From positions 27,940 through 76,109 of the forward strand of contig PMHO01000055.1 of the NCBI GenBank assembly GCA_003156715.1: DNA of 48,170 bases, written 5' to 3'. The stretch is from Candidatus Tityobacter terrigena. GTDB lineage: Bacteria; Vulcanimicrobiota; Vulcanimicrobiia; Vulcanimicrobiales; Vulcanimicrobiaceae. The translations under genes and the position numbers were made by a program. Of the stretch, positions 41,556 to 48,170 are shown piece after piece (the first letter of the stretch is position 1; every line of letters begins with the position of its first letter). A model generated the notes under the pieces. It saw only the letters and a list, made by a program, of their open reading frames with translations. It did not search any database and was not told where the DNA came from.

Positions 41556-42989
41556 TTACGCGCCGTCGCTCGGTCGCAGCAGGGAATGCCGGAATCCGTA
41601 GGCGGCGTAGATCGCCATGCCGACGGCGAACCAGCCGACGAAGCGCAGCCACGTGCGTCCGTCGAGGCCGGTCATCAAGTAGAGGCACAGCGCGACGCCG
41701 GCGAGGGCGACCGCACGCCCGAAGGGAGCACGGAAGGGCCGCTTGGCGCCTGGCTGCGTATAGCGCAGTGCAAACATTCCGGCGCAGACGATCGCGAACG
41801 CGGACAGCGTCCCGATGTTAACGAGCGAGAGCAGCACGTCAAGCGGTACGACGCCGGAGAGAAATGCGACCAGCATCCCGGTGACGATCGTCGAGGCGAT
41901 CGGGGTTCGCGTGCGCGCGTTGACGCTCGCCACGAACGCGGGCAGCATCCGGTCGCGCGCCATGACATAAAAGATGCGGATCTGGCCGAGCAACGACGTG
42001 ATCATCACGGTCGTGGTTCCGGCGATCGCCCCGGCCGTCACGATGTTGTTGACCCAGGGATTGTTGCCGGCACGCCGCACGGCGTCGGCCATGCCGGCGT
42101 CCTTGTCGATGTGCGCCCACGGTACGACGCCCACCGTCACGCATGCAATCGCGACGTACAGCACCGCGCCGATGGCGAGCGAACCGACGACCGCATACGG
42201 TACATCGCGTTCGGGGCGGCGTGCCTCTTCCGAGGCAACCGTTACCGTATCGAAACCGATGTACGCGAAAAACACCAGGGCCGCGCCGGCCACGACGCCG
42301 TGCCACCCGGTCGGAAAGACCGGGCGAAAGTTTCCGGGATGGATGGCACCGAATAACGCAACGACGAAGACGATCATCGAAAAGACTTGGACGGCAACGA
42401 GCGAGGAATTGGTTGAGGCCGACTCGCGGATGCCCACGGCCAGCAGGCCGGTGATTGCCAGCACCACGACGATCGCAAACAGATCGACCTGCGAATGCGC
42501 GAAATCGATCCGCCAGCCGTCATGCGCCACGCTCGCGACCTTGGCCCACGCCGGAAGCACTACGCCGAAGTTTTGCAAATATGCCTGTGCGTAGCCCGAC
42601 CACGCCGCAGCCGTCGGCGCGACGCTGATGCCGTACTCGAGAATCAAATCCCAGCCGATGACCCAAGCCACGAACTCGCCGAGCGTCGCGTAGGCGTACG
42701 TATACGCGCTGCCTGCGATCGGCACCATCGAGGCAAGCTCGGCATAACACAGTGACACGAACACGCAGGCCAGACCCGAGAGCAGAAACGAGACGATGAC
42801 GCCCGGCCCCGCCGTCAGCGCGCCGCTCCCGATCGTCGTAAAAATGCCGCCGAGCATCGTCCCCAGACCGACCGCGATCAGACCCGGGATGCCGAGACAG
42901 CGCCGTAGCGACGGGCCGGTGCTGCGGCGCTGGCTGTCGTGCGGTTGCCGCGCCAGCAGCCGCGCCAGCAGCCGCTGGGCCGGGGTCAC
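41556..42989 (-). CDS. APC-superfamily cationic amino-acid transporter-like permease
   Basis: The 477-residue protein has 12-14 helices with GLGTMLGGIFTTIGSGALTAGPGVIVSFLLSG, AELASMVPIAGSAYTYAYATLGEFVAWVIGWDLILEYG and FFAYIGFDTVTVASEEARRPERDVP, typical of the YfnA/CAT subgroup of APC permeases. The substrate is probably an amino acid. The ATG overlaps the preceding stop by 4 bases (ATGA). Confidence 0.94.
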   Translation of the reverse strand: MTPAQRLLARLLARQPHDSQRRSTGPSLRRCLGIPGLIAVGLGTMLGGIFTTIGSGALTAGPGVIVSFLLSGLACVFVSLCYAELASMVPIAGSAYTYAYATLGEFVAWVIGWDLILEYGISVAPTAAAWSGYAQAYLQNFGVVLPAWAKVASVAHDGWRIDFAHSQVDLFAIVVVLAITGLLAVGIRESASTNSSLVAVQVFSMIVFVVALFGAIHPGNFRPVFPTGWHGVVAGAALVFFAYIGFDTVTVASEEARRPERDVPYAVVGSLAIGAVLYVAIACVTVGVVPWAHIDKDAGMADAVRRAGNNPWVNNIVTAGAIAGTTTVMITSLLGQIRIFYVMARDRMLPAFVASVNARTRTPIASTIVTGMLVAFLSGVVPLDVLLSLVNIGTLSAFAIVCAGMFALRYTQPGAKRPFRAPFGRAVALAGVALCLYLMTGLDGRTWLRFVGWFAVGMAIYAAYGFRHSLLRPSDGA

Positions 42990-43906
42990 GCGGTGGTGGT
43001 CGAAGCGAACTCGACGACGCGCGGGCGCAGCCGCAGTTCGGCGAGCAGTCTCTGGTAATCGGCCGCAGTGACGTCTTCCCAGCGTTTACCGAGCAACGCT
43101 ACGAAGGCGGCCTCGACGACGTTGGTTCCGAACGAACGGCCGCCGAAATCGGGCGTCGTCGTGATCAGCCGCGCGATGCCTCGTTCGCGCAGGTCTTCGA
43201 CGTCGCGCGCCGTGAGCGTATTGGTCAAGACGGTCTTACCTGCGAGCCTCTCGGGCATGAATCGGCGCATGAAGTGGAAGTCGCCGGCAATGATCTCCGC
43301 CTCGGCGTAGTACTCGGGATATTTCGGCTCCGGCGGCCGATCTTGCTTCTTGCCGGTCGGATAGAAGAACTGAAACGGCAGCTTGCACGCATCGGGGAGA
43401 TACTTCTCGGCGAGGGCCTCGAACTCGGCCAAGTCGCGAACCGGTTTGTCGAGATCGAGCGCGAAGATGAAATCGCCGAAAAGGACATCGGCACCCGCGT
43501 TGACCAGCGCCTGCGCCATGCCGAAGCGGTCGAGCGCGCTGACCATCAGCACCTTTCGGCCGCGCAAATCGATGCCGAGGTCGTCTTGCAGGAAACCAAC
43601 GGCGGCGCGCTCGAGCGTGTTTTTCAAGCCGCTGCCGTCAACGACCGGCGTGGTTTTGACGGTCTCGAGCAAGCGCAGCCCGTCGCGTAAAGCGTAGCGC
43701 TTCGCACCCGCATAAAGATAGACGTCGATTCCGCCCAAGCCCAGCGCATCGACCGTTCCGTCGAGCTCGCGCAGCATCGCGATGGCGCGGTCGAGCGAGC
43801 CGTCGGTCCCGACGCGCGCGATCTCGAAGCGCTCGCCCAAGAGCTCGATCGAGGCGCGATGATCGCGCGAAGCCGATCCGAGCGAGACCGATACGACCCG
43901 CTTCAC
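42986..43906 (-). CDS. putative dehydrogenase, often labelled quinate 5-dehydrogenase
   Basis: The 306-residue protein begins VKRVVSVSLGSASRDHRASIELLGE and contains TPVVDGSGLKNTLERAAVGFL, KVLMVSALDRFGMAQALVNAG, FFYPTGKKQ, AEIIAGDFHFMRRFMP and ITTTPDFGGRSFGTNVVEA. I recognise this from proteins of thermophilic and soil bacteria annotated as quinate 5-dehydrogenase, a label that rests on weak evidence. The GTG at 43906 overlaps the osmC-type stop by 4 bases. Confidence 0.72.
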   Translation of the reverse strand: MKRVVSVSLGSASRDHRASIELLGERFEIARVGTDGSLDRAIAMLRELDGTVDALGLGGIDVYLYAGAKRYALRDGLRLLETVKTTPVVDGSGLKNTLERAAVGFLQDDLGIDLRGRKVLMVSALDRFGMAQALVNAGADVLFGDFIFALDLDKPVRDLAEFEALAEKYLPDACKLPFQFFYPTGKKQDRPPEPKYPEYYAEAEIIAGDFHFMRRFMPERLAGKTVLTNTLTARDVEDLRERGIARLITTTPDFGGRSFGTNVVEAAFVALLGKRWEDVTAADYQRLLAELRLRPRVVEFASTTTA

Positions 43907-44382
43907 TCGCGCGCGAACCTGCGGACCACGGGTTCGTGGCGCACCGGAAAATTGACCGAATTCGCGACGAAGCACACCTCGCGTGCTCGGTCGTGCAGGA
44001 CGATGGCTCGCTCGATGCGCTCGTCGTCGATGGCTACCTCGGGTCGCAGAAGCGCTTCCGTAAAGCGCCCGCCGCCGGCGCGTTCGCGCATCGTGGCGTG
44101 AGCTCGATCGGTATAGGAGACGACCGCGATCCCCTCAAGCGCACACAGCGCTAAGTAGCTGAGCAAATGGCACGCCGACAGCGACGCCAGCAACAACTCC
44201 TCGGGATTGTAGTGCGAGGCATCGCCGCGAAAAGCGGGGTCGGCCGAGCCCACAAGAGGCGGTTTGCCTTCAACCGCGATCGCGTGCTGACGCGAGTAGC
44301 CGGCGTAGCTGCGAGTCGGGCCGCCTCCAGCAGCGGACCAGCTGACGGTGGACTCGTAACGATGCTCGCGCTCGTCCGTCAT
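43903..44382 (-). CDS. OsmC-family protein
   Basis: The 159-residue protein has the OsmC/Ohr pattern NPEELLLASLSACHLLSYL with Cys71, and a second cysteine, Cys137, in AREVCFVANSVNFPV. These are the usual peroxidatic pair of organic hydroperoxide reductases, though many OsmC members have other roles. The ATG at 44382 overlaps the preceding stop by 4 bases. It may guard the operon's product against lipid or organic peroxides. Confidence 0.9.
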   Translation of the reverse strand: MTDEREHRYESTVSWSAAGGGPTRSYAGYSRQHAIAVEGKPPLVGSADPAFRGDASHYNPEELLLASLSACHLLSYLALCALEGIAVVSYTDRAHATMRERAGGGRFTEALLRPEVAIDDERIERAIVLHDRAREVCFVANSVNFPVRHEPVVRRFARE

Positions 44383-45485
44383 ACCGCGGTCGCCCGGCGC
44401 AGTCCAGCCGCCGCTTTGATCTGCGCAATTTGCTCGGGGCCAATCGCCTTGTCGAAGGCGCGCATCCCTGCGAGCTCAAAGCCGGCGCGCGTCGCCAGCT
44501 CGTCGATCTCCCGCACGCGCTCGAGGTCGATGCCGCGCCCGAGTGTGAACGGCTCGGGGCGGTTCTCCAGTGCCAGAACCATCGTCTCGGACATGCACGC
44601 CAGTGCAGTCCCGGGCGGCAGGCCGAAATCGAACGGCAGCCCCGGTTCGCGCACGCGCTCGAAGCGGGGCATTCCCGGCACGCGCAAGTTTCCGCCTTCG
44701 GTCACGAGCACGTCGGGCCGTTCGAGCGCAACGCGCCTTCCAACGTCGTGCGGAAGCGAAAGTTCGCAGACGACCGCTCCGACGCGCAGATCGGCGGGCT
44801 CGATAACTTCCTGCGCCGAGGTCGTTGCGGTGAGCACCAAATCGCCGCGTCGCACCGCTGCGCGCACGTCGGTGGTGATCGACGTCGCGCAAGCCAGCCG
44901 TTTAGCGAGGGTCTCGTGCAGGCGGCGCAGCCGCGTCATGTTTCGAGCCACGAGCACGACGTGCGCTACGTGCGGAGCGATCAACTCGACGCAGGCGGAT
45001 CCGATCGAGCCGGTTGCACCGATGACGACGGCGGTCGCGCCGGCCAGATCGATCTCCATCTCGTGCGCGCCGCGCAGCAAGCTCTTGACGCCCGCGGCGA
45101 TGGTCAGCGAGTTGCCGGTCGTCACCGCTATCGGCGAGCGGGCGGCGAGCGTCACGCCCGCGTCACCGACGGCTCCTGTCAGCGCTCCTAAGCCGGCGAT
45201 CCCAGCGCCGAGCTCCGCCCCGATCTCGATCGCCTTGAGGATCTTGGCGTAGACGGTCTCGCGCGGCAGCGCCAGCATCTGCTCGGGCATGTAGTTAGCG
45301 GCGACGAACCAGCCTTCGGTCTCGCGGCCGTCCGGCGTTCGAACGCCCGTCACGTGGACCGCGGCATAGGCCGGCATCCACTCCATGATCTTCTCGATCA
45401 GGGGGCGGCCTTTGCCGGCCGCGCCCGGCTCGTAGCGTTCGACGTCCGCGAGGGACGTCGGGTGGATGATGAAGGCGAATTTCAC
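44379..45485 (-). CDS. acyl-ACP reductase-like (COG5322 family) dehydrogenase
   Basis: The 368-residue protein is a homologue of cyanobacterial long-chain acyl-ACP reductase, which makes fatty aldehydes. It has the N-terminal FAFIIHPTSL, TTGNSLTIAAGV, a Rossmann GATGSIGS (156-163) and an ACMSETMVLALE segment. Cys297 there aligns with the catalytic cysteine of the cyanobacterial enzyme. The broader COG5322 group is described as predicted amino-acid dehydrogenases, and the two permeases downstream favour an amino-acid substrate. The start GTG 45485 opens the operon; the upstream frame has no homology. Confidence 0.8.
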   Translation of the reverse strand: MKFAFIIHPTSLADVERYEPGAAGKGRPLIEKIMEWMPAYAAVHVTGVRTPDGRETEGWFVAANYMPEQMLALPRETVYAKILKAIEIGAELGAGIAGLGALTGAVGDAGVTLAARSPIAVTTGNSLTIAAGVKSLLRGAHEMEIDLAGATAVVIGATGSIGSACVELIAPHVAHVVLVARNMTRLRRLHETLAKRLACATSITTDVRAAVRRGDLVLTATTSAQEVIEPADLRVGAVVCELSLPHDVGRRVALERPDVLVTEGGNLRVPGMPRFERVREPGLPFDFGLPPGTALACMSETMVLALENRPEPFTLGRGIDLERVREIDELATRAGFELAGMRAFDKAIGPEQIAQIKAAAGLRRATAV

Positions 45486-45565
45486 TGAACGTGGGCTTAC
45501 GATTCGGGCCGCCGGTTCCCCCCGGTCGCCAGGTTCTCCACAGGCGCGGCCGCGAAGCTCCTTCG

Positions 45566-46240
45566 ATGATTGAATCGTCGACAGAGCTGCCCGATCTGGC
45601 AGAAATCGTACGCATTCCGGCGCCTGCTCCGCGCCCGCAATCGCTGGCACACGACGGTGAAAGTTTATGGCTCGGCTCTTTTGAGACGGGCCATATTTAC
45701 GGAATCGACCCCAAGCACGGGCGCGTCTTCGAGAAAGCACCGTCTCCGGGCAAGCCGATCGGCTCGACCTGCGTCGGCGACGAGCTGCGCTTCGTTATCA
45801 GCGAGAACGGCGAGAACGACAACCGCTTCATCCGGCGCTTCGTTCCCGGACACGGCTTCAAGTCGCACGAAGCGCTCGCGTGCCCGGGCGACACGGGCTC
45901 GTTCCTTGCGTATAGCGGCAAGCGGCTGTGGCTCTCGCAACGCTACAACAAGTGCGTCATCGAACTCGACGCAAGCGCCCGGCCGATCCGCACGATCGAC
46001 GTCGGTGAAGAGATCCTCGGCCTGGCTTGGGTCGGCGAACGGCTGTACGTTTCGACGTGGCTTGGAAAAGATCGTGGCGGCTGCCGGATCGCCTACATCG
46101 AACCGAGCGCGGCGACCCCCACGCTCGTCTTCGCGGCGCAATCTCCGTTCGTCGGCGTCTCGCTCGCGCGCGACGGCAACCGCCTCTGGACGAACGATTT
46201 CAAGAACCTTTCGATCGTAGCGTTCGCGATTCCCGATTGA
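45566..46240 (+). CDS. beta-propeller-like protein of unknown function
   Basis: The 224-residue protein consists of short beta repeats (LWLGSFETGHIYGIDPKHGRVFE, LWLSQRYNKCVIELDASARPIRTIDV, LYVSTWLG) as in YncE/SMP-30-type propellers, but is short for a complete one. No signal peptide is visible. It is divergent from the COG5322 operon and 9 bases before the next gene. The start ATG 45566 has a poor ribosome site. Confidence 0.75.
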   Translation: MIESSTELPDLAEIVRIPAPAPRPQSLAHDGESLWLGSFETGHIYGIDPKHGRVFEKAPSPGKPIGSTCVGDELRFVISENGENDNRFIRRFVPGHGFKSHEALACPGDTGSFLAYSGKRLWLSQRYNKCVIELDASARPIRTIDVGEEILGLAWVGERLYVSTWLGKDRGGCRIAYIEPSAATPTLVFAAQSPFVGVSLARDGNRLWTNDFKNLSIVAFAIPD

Positions 46241-46249
46241 CGGGCAGCC

Positions 46250-46456
46250 GTGATTCGCTCCCTCGTGTACCGGAACGTGTTGAGCGCGACCCTGTTCGTG
46301 GTTGCGGTGATCGGCATCGTGGTGAAGCTGGGAGAGGTGCACCGCGGTCTCGTCGACGGGATGACGCGCTACGTCTTGGCCGGCTACATGGTGGTTGCGC
46401 TCTATGCGGCCGCGTCGATCGCCGTCCGCATCAACGCGCTGCGGAATAAGCGCTGA
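46250..46456 (+). CDS. small two-helix membrane protein
   Basis: The 68-residue protein has two hydrophobic helices (about residues 9-26 and 43-60) and a basic C-terminus (RINALRNKR). It starts on GTG, and its TGA stop overlaps the proposed CTG start of the MFS gene. I do not recognise the family. Confidence 0.7.
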   Translation: MIRSLVYRNVLSATLFVVAVIGIVVKLGEVHRGLVDGMTRYVLAGYMVVALYAAASIAVRINALRNKR

Positions 46457-47607
46457 GCGCGAAGCTTCCGCGCGCTCTGATCCCGCTCTACGGGATCACC
46501 TTCCTGAACATCTTGGGTTTCACAATCCTGATCCCGCTCTTACCGTTCGTCGTCAAGCGCTTCGGAGCGCCCGATGCGGTGGCCGGGACGCTGATCACGA
46601 CGGGAGCGCTCTGCGCGACCATCGCGTCGCCCTTCTGGGGCCGGCTCAGCGACCGGGCCGGCCGCAAGCGCGCGCTGCTCGGCTCGCAGATCGCGGCGTT
46701 TACCGGGTACGTGCTCCTCGCCGTCGCGGGCAATCTCACGCTGCTTTTCGTGTCGCGCATCGTCGAGGGGCTCGGCGGGGGAAATCTCGGCGTCGCATCG
46801 GCCTACATCAGCGACGTTACGACGGAAGAAGAGCGGCCACGCGCGCTTGCGCTCGCCACCGCCGCGTTCGGCGCGGGATTCATCGTCGGCCCCGTCCTCG
46901 GTGGAGCGCTCGCGCATTTCGGCTTCGCGCTCCCGTTTTTCTTCGCGGCCGGTCTGCAAGCGATCAACTTCACACTGACGGCATGGCTTCTGCCCGAATC
47001 GCACGCCCCGCAGCCGCGCGCGACCGTCTCCGCAAAGACGCTGCGCGCGACGCTGTTTCGCCACCGGATCGGCAGCGTGATGGTCTGCCGGTTCGCGTAC
47101 ATCTTCGCCTTCACGTTTTTTTTCACGTCGTTTTCGTTGTTCTTGAACGACGTGCTCGGCGCGGGCCCGGAGGTCTCGAGCCTGCTGCTCGGGGTCGCCG
47201 GCGTCGTCGGCGCGACGACGCAGATCTTCGGCGTCGGCACGCTCGTGCGCCGCTTCGGGCTGCACGACGTCACGCTCGCCGCATTCGCCGCGGGCATCGT
47301 CGCGTACGCGCTCCTCGGCCTCGTCAACAGCGTCGCCTTCTTCGTCGTAACGATCGCGTTCTGGGCCTTCTCCGGGTCGATCTTACGGCCCGCGCTCGAC
47401 GCGCGCGTCGCGCAACTCGTTCCCGAGGACGAACGCGGGACGTTCTTGGGCTTCGCGGATTCTCTCGACAACTTCTCGCTGATCTTCGCACCGACGCTGG
47501 GCGCTACCGTCGTGGGCGCCGCACCGCACCTGGTCGGGATCATCCCGGCGCTCGCACTCGCCCTCGGTTTCGGGCTCACCGCCCGCGAGAGCGGCAACGG
47601 CGCTTAG
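46453..47607 (+). CDS. MFS transporter (drug:H+ antiporter type)
   Basis: The protein (384 residues from the CTG at 46453) has about 12 helices, the motif GRLSDRAGRKRALLGSQ between helices 2 and 3, and the drug-exporter helix-5 pattern GAGFIVGPVLGG, so it resembles tetracycline-type efflux pumps. No ATG or GTG precedes helix 1: the frame is closed at TAA 46447. A CTG at 46453 overlaps the previous stop (CTGA) with GGAA 6 bases upstream. The first in-frame TTG (46513) would cut helix 1 in half. I therefore favour the CTG. No dedicated regulator is adjacent. Confidence 0.88.
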   Translation: MSAKLPRALIPLYGITFLNILGFTILIPLLPFVVKRFGAPDAVAGTLITTGALCATIASPFWGRLSDRAGRKRALLGSQIAAFTGYVLLAVAGNLTLLFVSRIVEGLGGGNLGVASAYISDVTTEEERPRALALATAAFGAGFIVGPVLGGALAHFGFALPFFFAAGLQAINFTLTAWLLPESHAPQPRATVSAKTLRATLFRHRIGSVMVCRFAYIFAFTFFFTSFSLFLNDVLGAGPEVSSLLLGVAGVVGATTQIFGVGTLVRRFGLHDVTLAAFAAGIVAYALLGLVNSVAFFVVTIAFWAFSGSILRPALDARVAQLVPEDERGTFLGFADSLDNFSLIFAPTLGATVVGAAPHLVGIIPALALALGFGLTARESGNGA

Positions 47608-47613
47608 CCGGCC

Positions 47614-48111
47614 TCAGTAGTCTGTGATAAGCTGTTTTGCGTAGCGCGCGAGCGATCTGTTGTATCGCGGCAGGTATTCGGCGAGGGCGGTCAGGGCGAC
47701 CGCGACGGCTTCACGCTCGCGCCCCGCATCGACGAGCGCAAGCGCGAGGAAGGCTCGGACGGCGCCGCTGTACGCATCGGTCTCGCCCTGCAGCTCCGCG
47801 GTGAGCAAGGCGACCGCTTCTCGCGCCTCTCCAAGATTTCGCAGGGAACTCGCCATCTGAATGATCGCCTGCCGGCGACGTTCGCCGCCCACGCCTGCGT
47901 CGAGCGCGGCTTGGTAGAGCGGGACCGCGAGATCCGGCTGACCCGTGGAATCAAACGCTCCGGCGCGCTCGAAGAGCCCGACCGCACTTCCGGCCGGCAG
48001 CTCGGCGACGAGGGCGTCCATTCGAGCGAGAAACCCTTTCTCGTCGTGCTCGTCGATCGTCGCCCACAAGTCCTTGAGCCGCCGCTCCCAATCGCCATCC
48101 GCGTCAGTCAC
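47614..48111 (-). CDS. tetratricopeptide-repeat-like protein
   Basis: The 165-residue all-helical protein has repeat-like units (VGLFERAGAFDSTGQPDLAVPLYQAALDAG, IIQMASSLRNLGEAREAVALLTAEL, VRAFLALALVDAGREREAVAVALTALAEYL), as in TPR group-5 proteins of soil bacteria. No signal peptide or other domain is seen. Partner unknown. It converges on the MFS gene. Confidence 0.82.
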   Translation of the reverse strand: MTDADGDWERRLKDLWATIDEHDEKGFLARMDALVAELPAGSAVGLFERAGAFDSTGQPDLAVPLYQAALDAGVGGERRRQAIIQMASSLRNLGEAREAVALLTAELQGETDAYSGAVRAFLALALVDAGREREAVAVALTALAEYLPRYNRSLARYAKQLITDY

Positions 48112-48145
48112 GCCCGCAGTGTAGCACCAAGCACATGAATGACGA

Positions 48146-48170
48146 AAACCCTGTCACCCTGAGCGGAGCG
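48146..48170. repeat. possible start of a dispersed extragenic repeat at the window edge
   Basis: The window ends in TGTCACCCTGAGCGGAGCG. Similar GTCACCCTGAGCG sequences are often the edge of dispersed palindromic repeats in high-GC genomes. Only the edge is visible, so this is a guess. Confidence 0.25.

Overview
The window is GC-rich bacterial chromosome with tightly packed genes, frequent GTG/TTG starts and many 4-base stop/start overlaps. Single-copy housekeeping genes (secD-secF, rplM-rpsI, truA, lysS, greA) sit beside a large, very compact flagellar-type gene set. No rRNA, tRNA, CRISPR array, prophage or insertion sequence is visible. Gene style suggests an uncultured-type soil or environmental lineage, and Candidatus Eremiobacterota (WPS-2) is my best guess. 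That placement is inference: I could not run a phylogeny.

Layout. 1-9.4 kb: a membrane-anchored proline-rich protein, a flavin reductase-like protein, msrA, a clostripain-type (C11) peptidase, the sulfate-assimilation pair cysH-cysI, a PEBP-like secreted protein, an acyl-CoA ligase and a histidine phosphatase. cysH-cysI is preceded by what reads as a complete cysteine attenuator: a sigma-70-like promoter, a leaderless 26-codon ORF with a Cys-rich stretch, and an intrinsic terminator. 9.5-16.6 kb: a PNGase A-family secreted amidase, a HIRAN-RecQ-type helicase, secF (broken by two compensating 1-base shifts), secD and a Fur-family regulator.

16.6-31.8 kb: two minus-strand operons encode a flagellar-type export and rod apparatus. 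Operon A runs from 31.8 kb down to 26.0 kb: flgB-like, flgC, fliE, a fliF carrying a FliG-like tail, fliH, fliI, an aspartyl protease. Operon B runs from 24.8 kb down to 16.6 kb: an unknown gene, a FlgF/FlgG-like gene, fliM, fliN, fliP, metF, fliQ, fliR, flhB, flhA. Most proteins are short for their families. Hook, filament, cap, stator and chemotaxis genes, a torque-generating FliG C-terminal domain and a CheY-binding FliM N-terminus are all absent from the window. It may therefore be a stripped-down, rod-only type III export machine, or the rest may lie elsewhere in the genome.

31.9-40.1 kb: a small secreted protein, a GAF-PAS-class III nucleotide cyclase, rplM-rpsI behind a near-consensus promoter, truA with a DUF5069 gene, a DUF899 protein, greA-lysS and a small metallothionein-like protein. 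40.2-45.5 kb: a translationally coupled five-gene minus-strand operon holding a homologue of cyanobacterial acyl-ACP reductase (COG5322 type), an OsmC protein, a putative dehydrogenase often labelled quinate 5-dehydrogenase, and two APC amino-acid permeases. 45.6-48.1 kb: a beta-propeller-like protein, a small membrane protein, an MFS transporter that seems to start on CTG, and a TPR-like protein.
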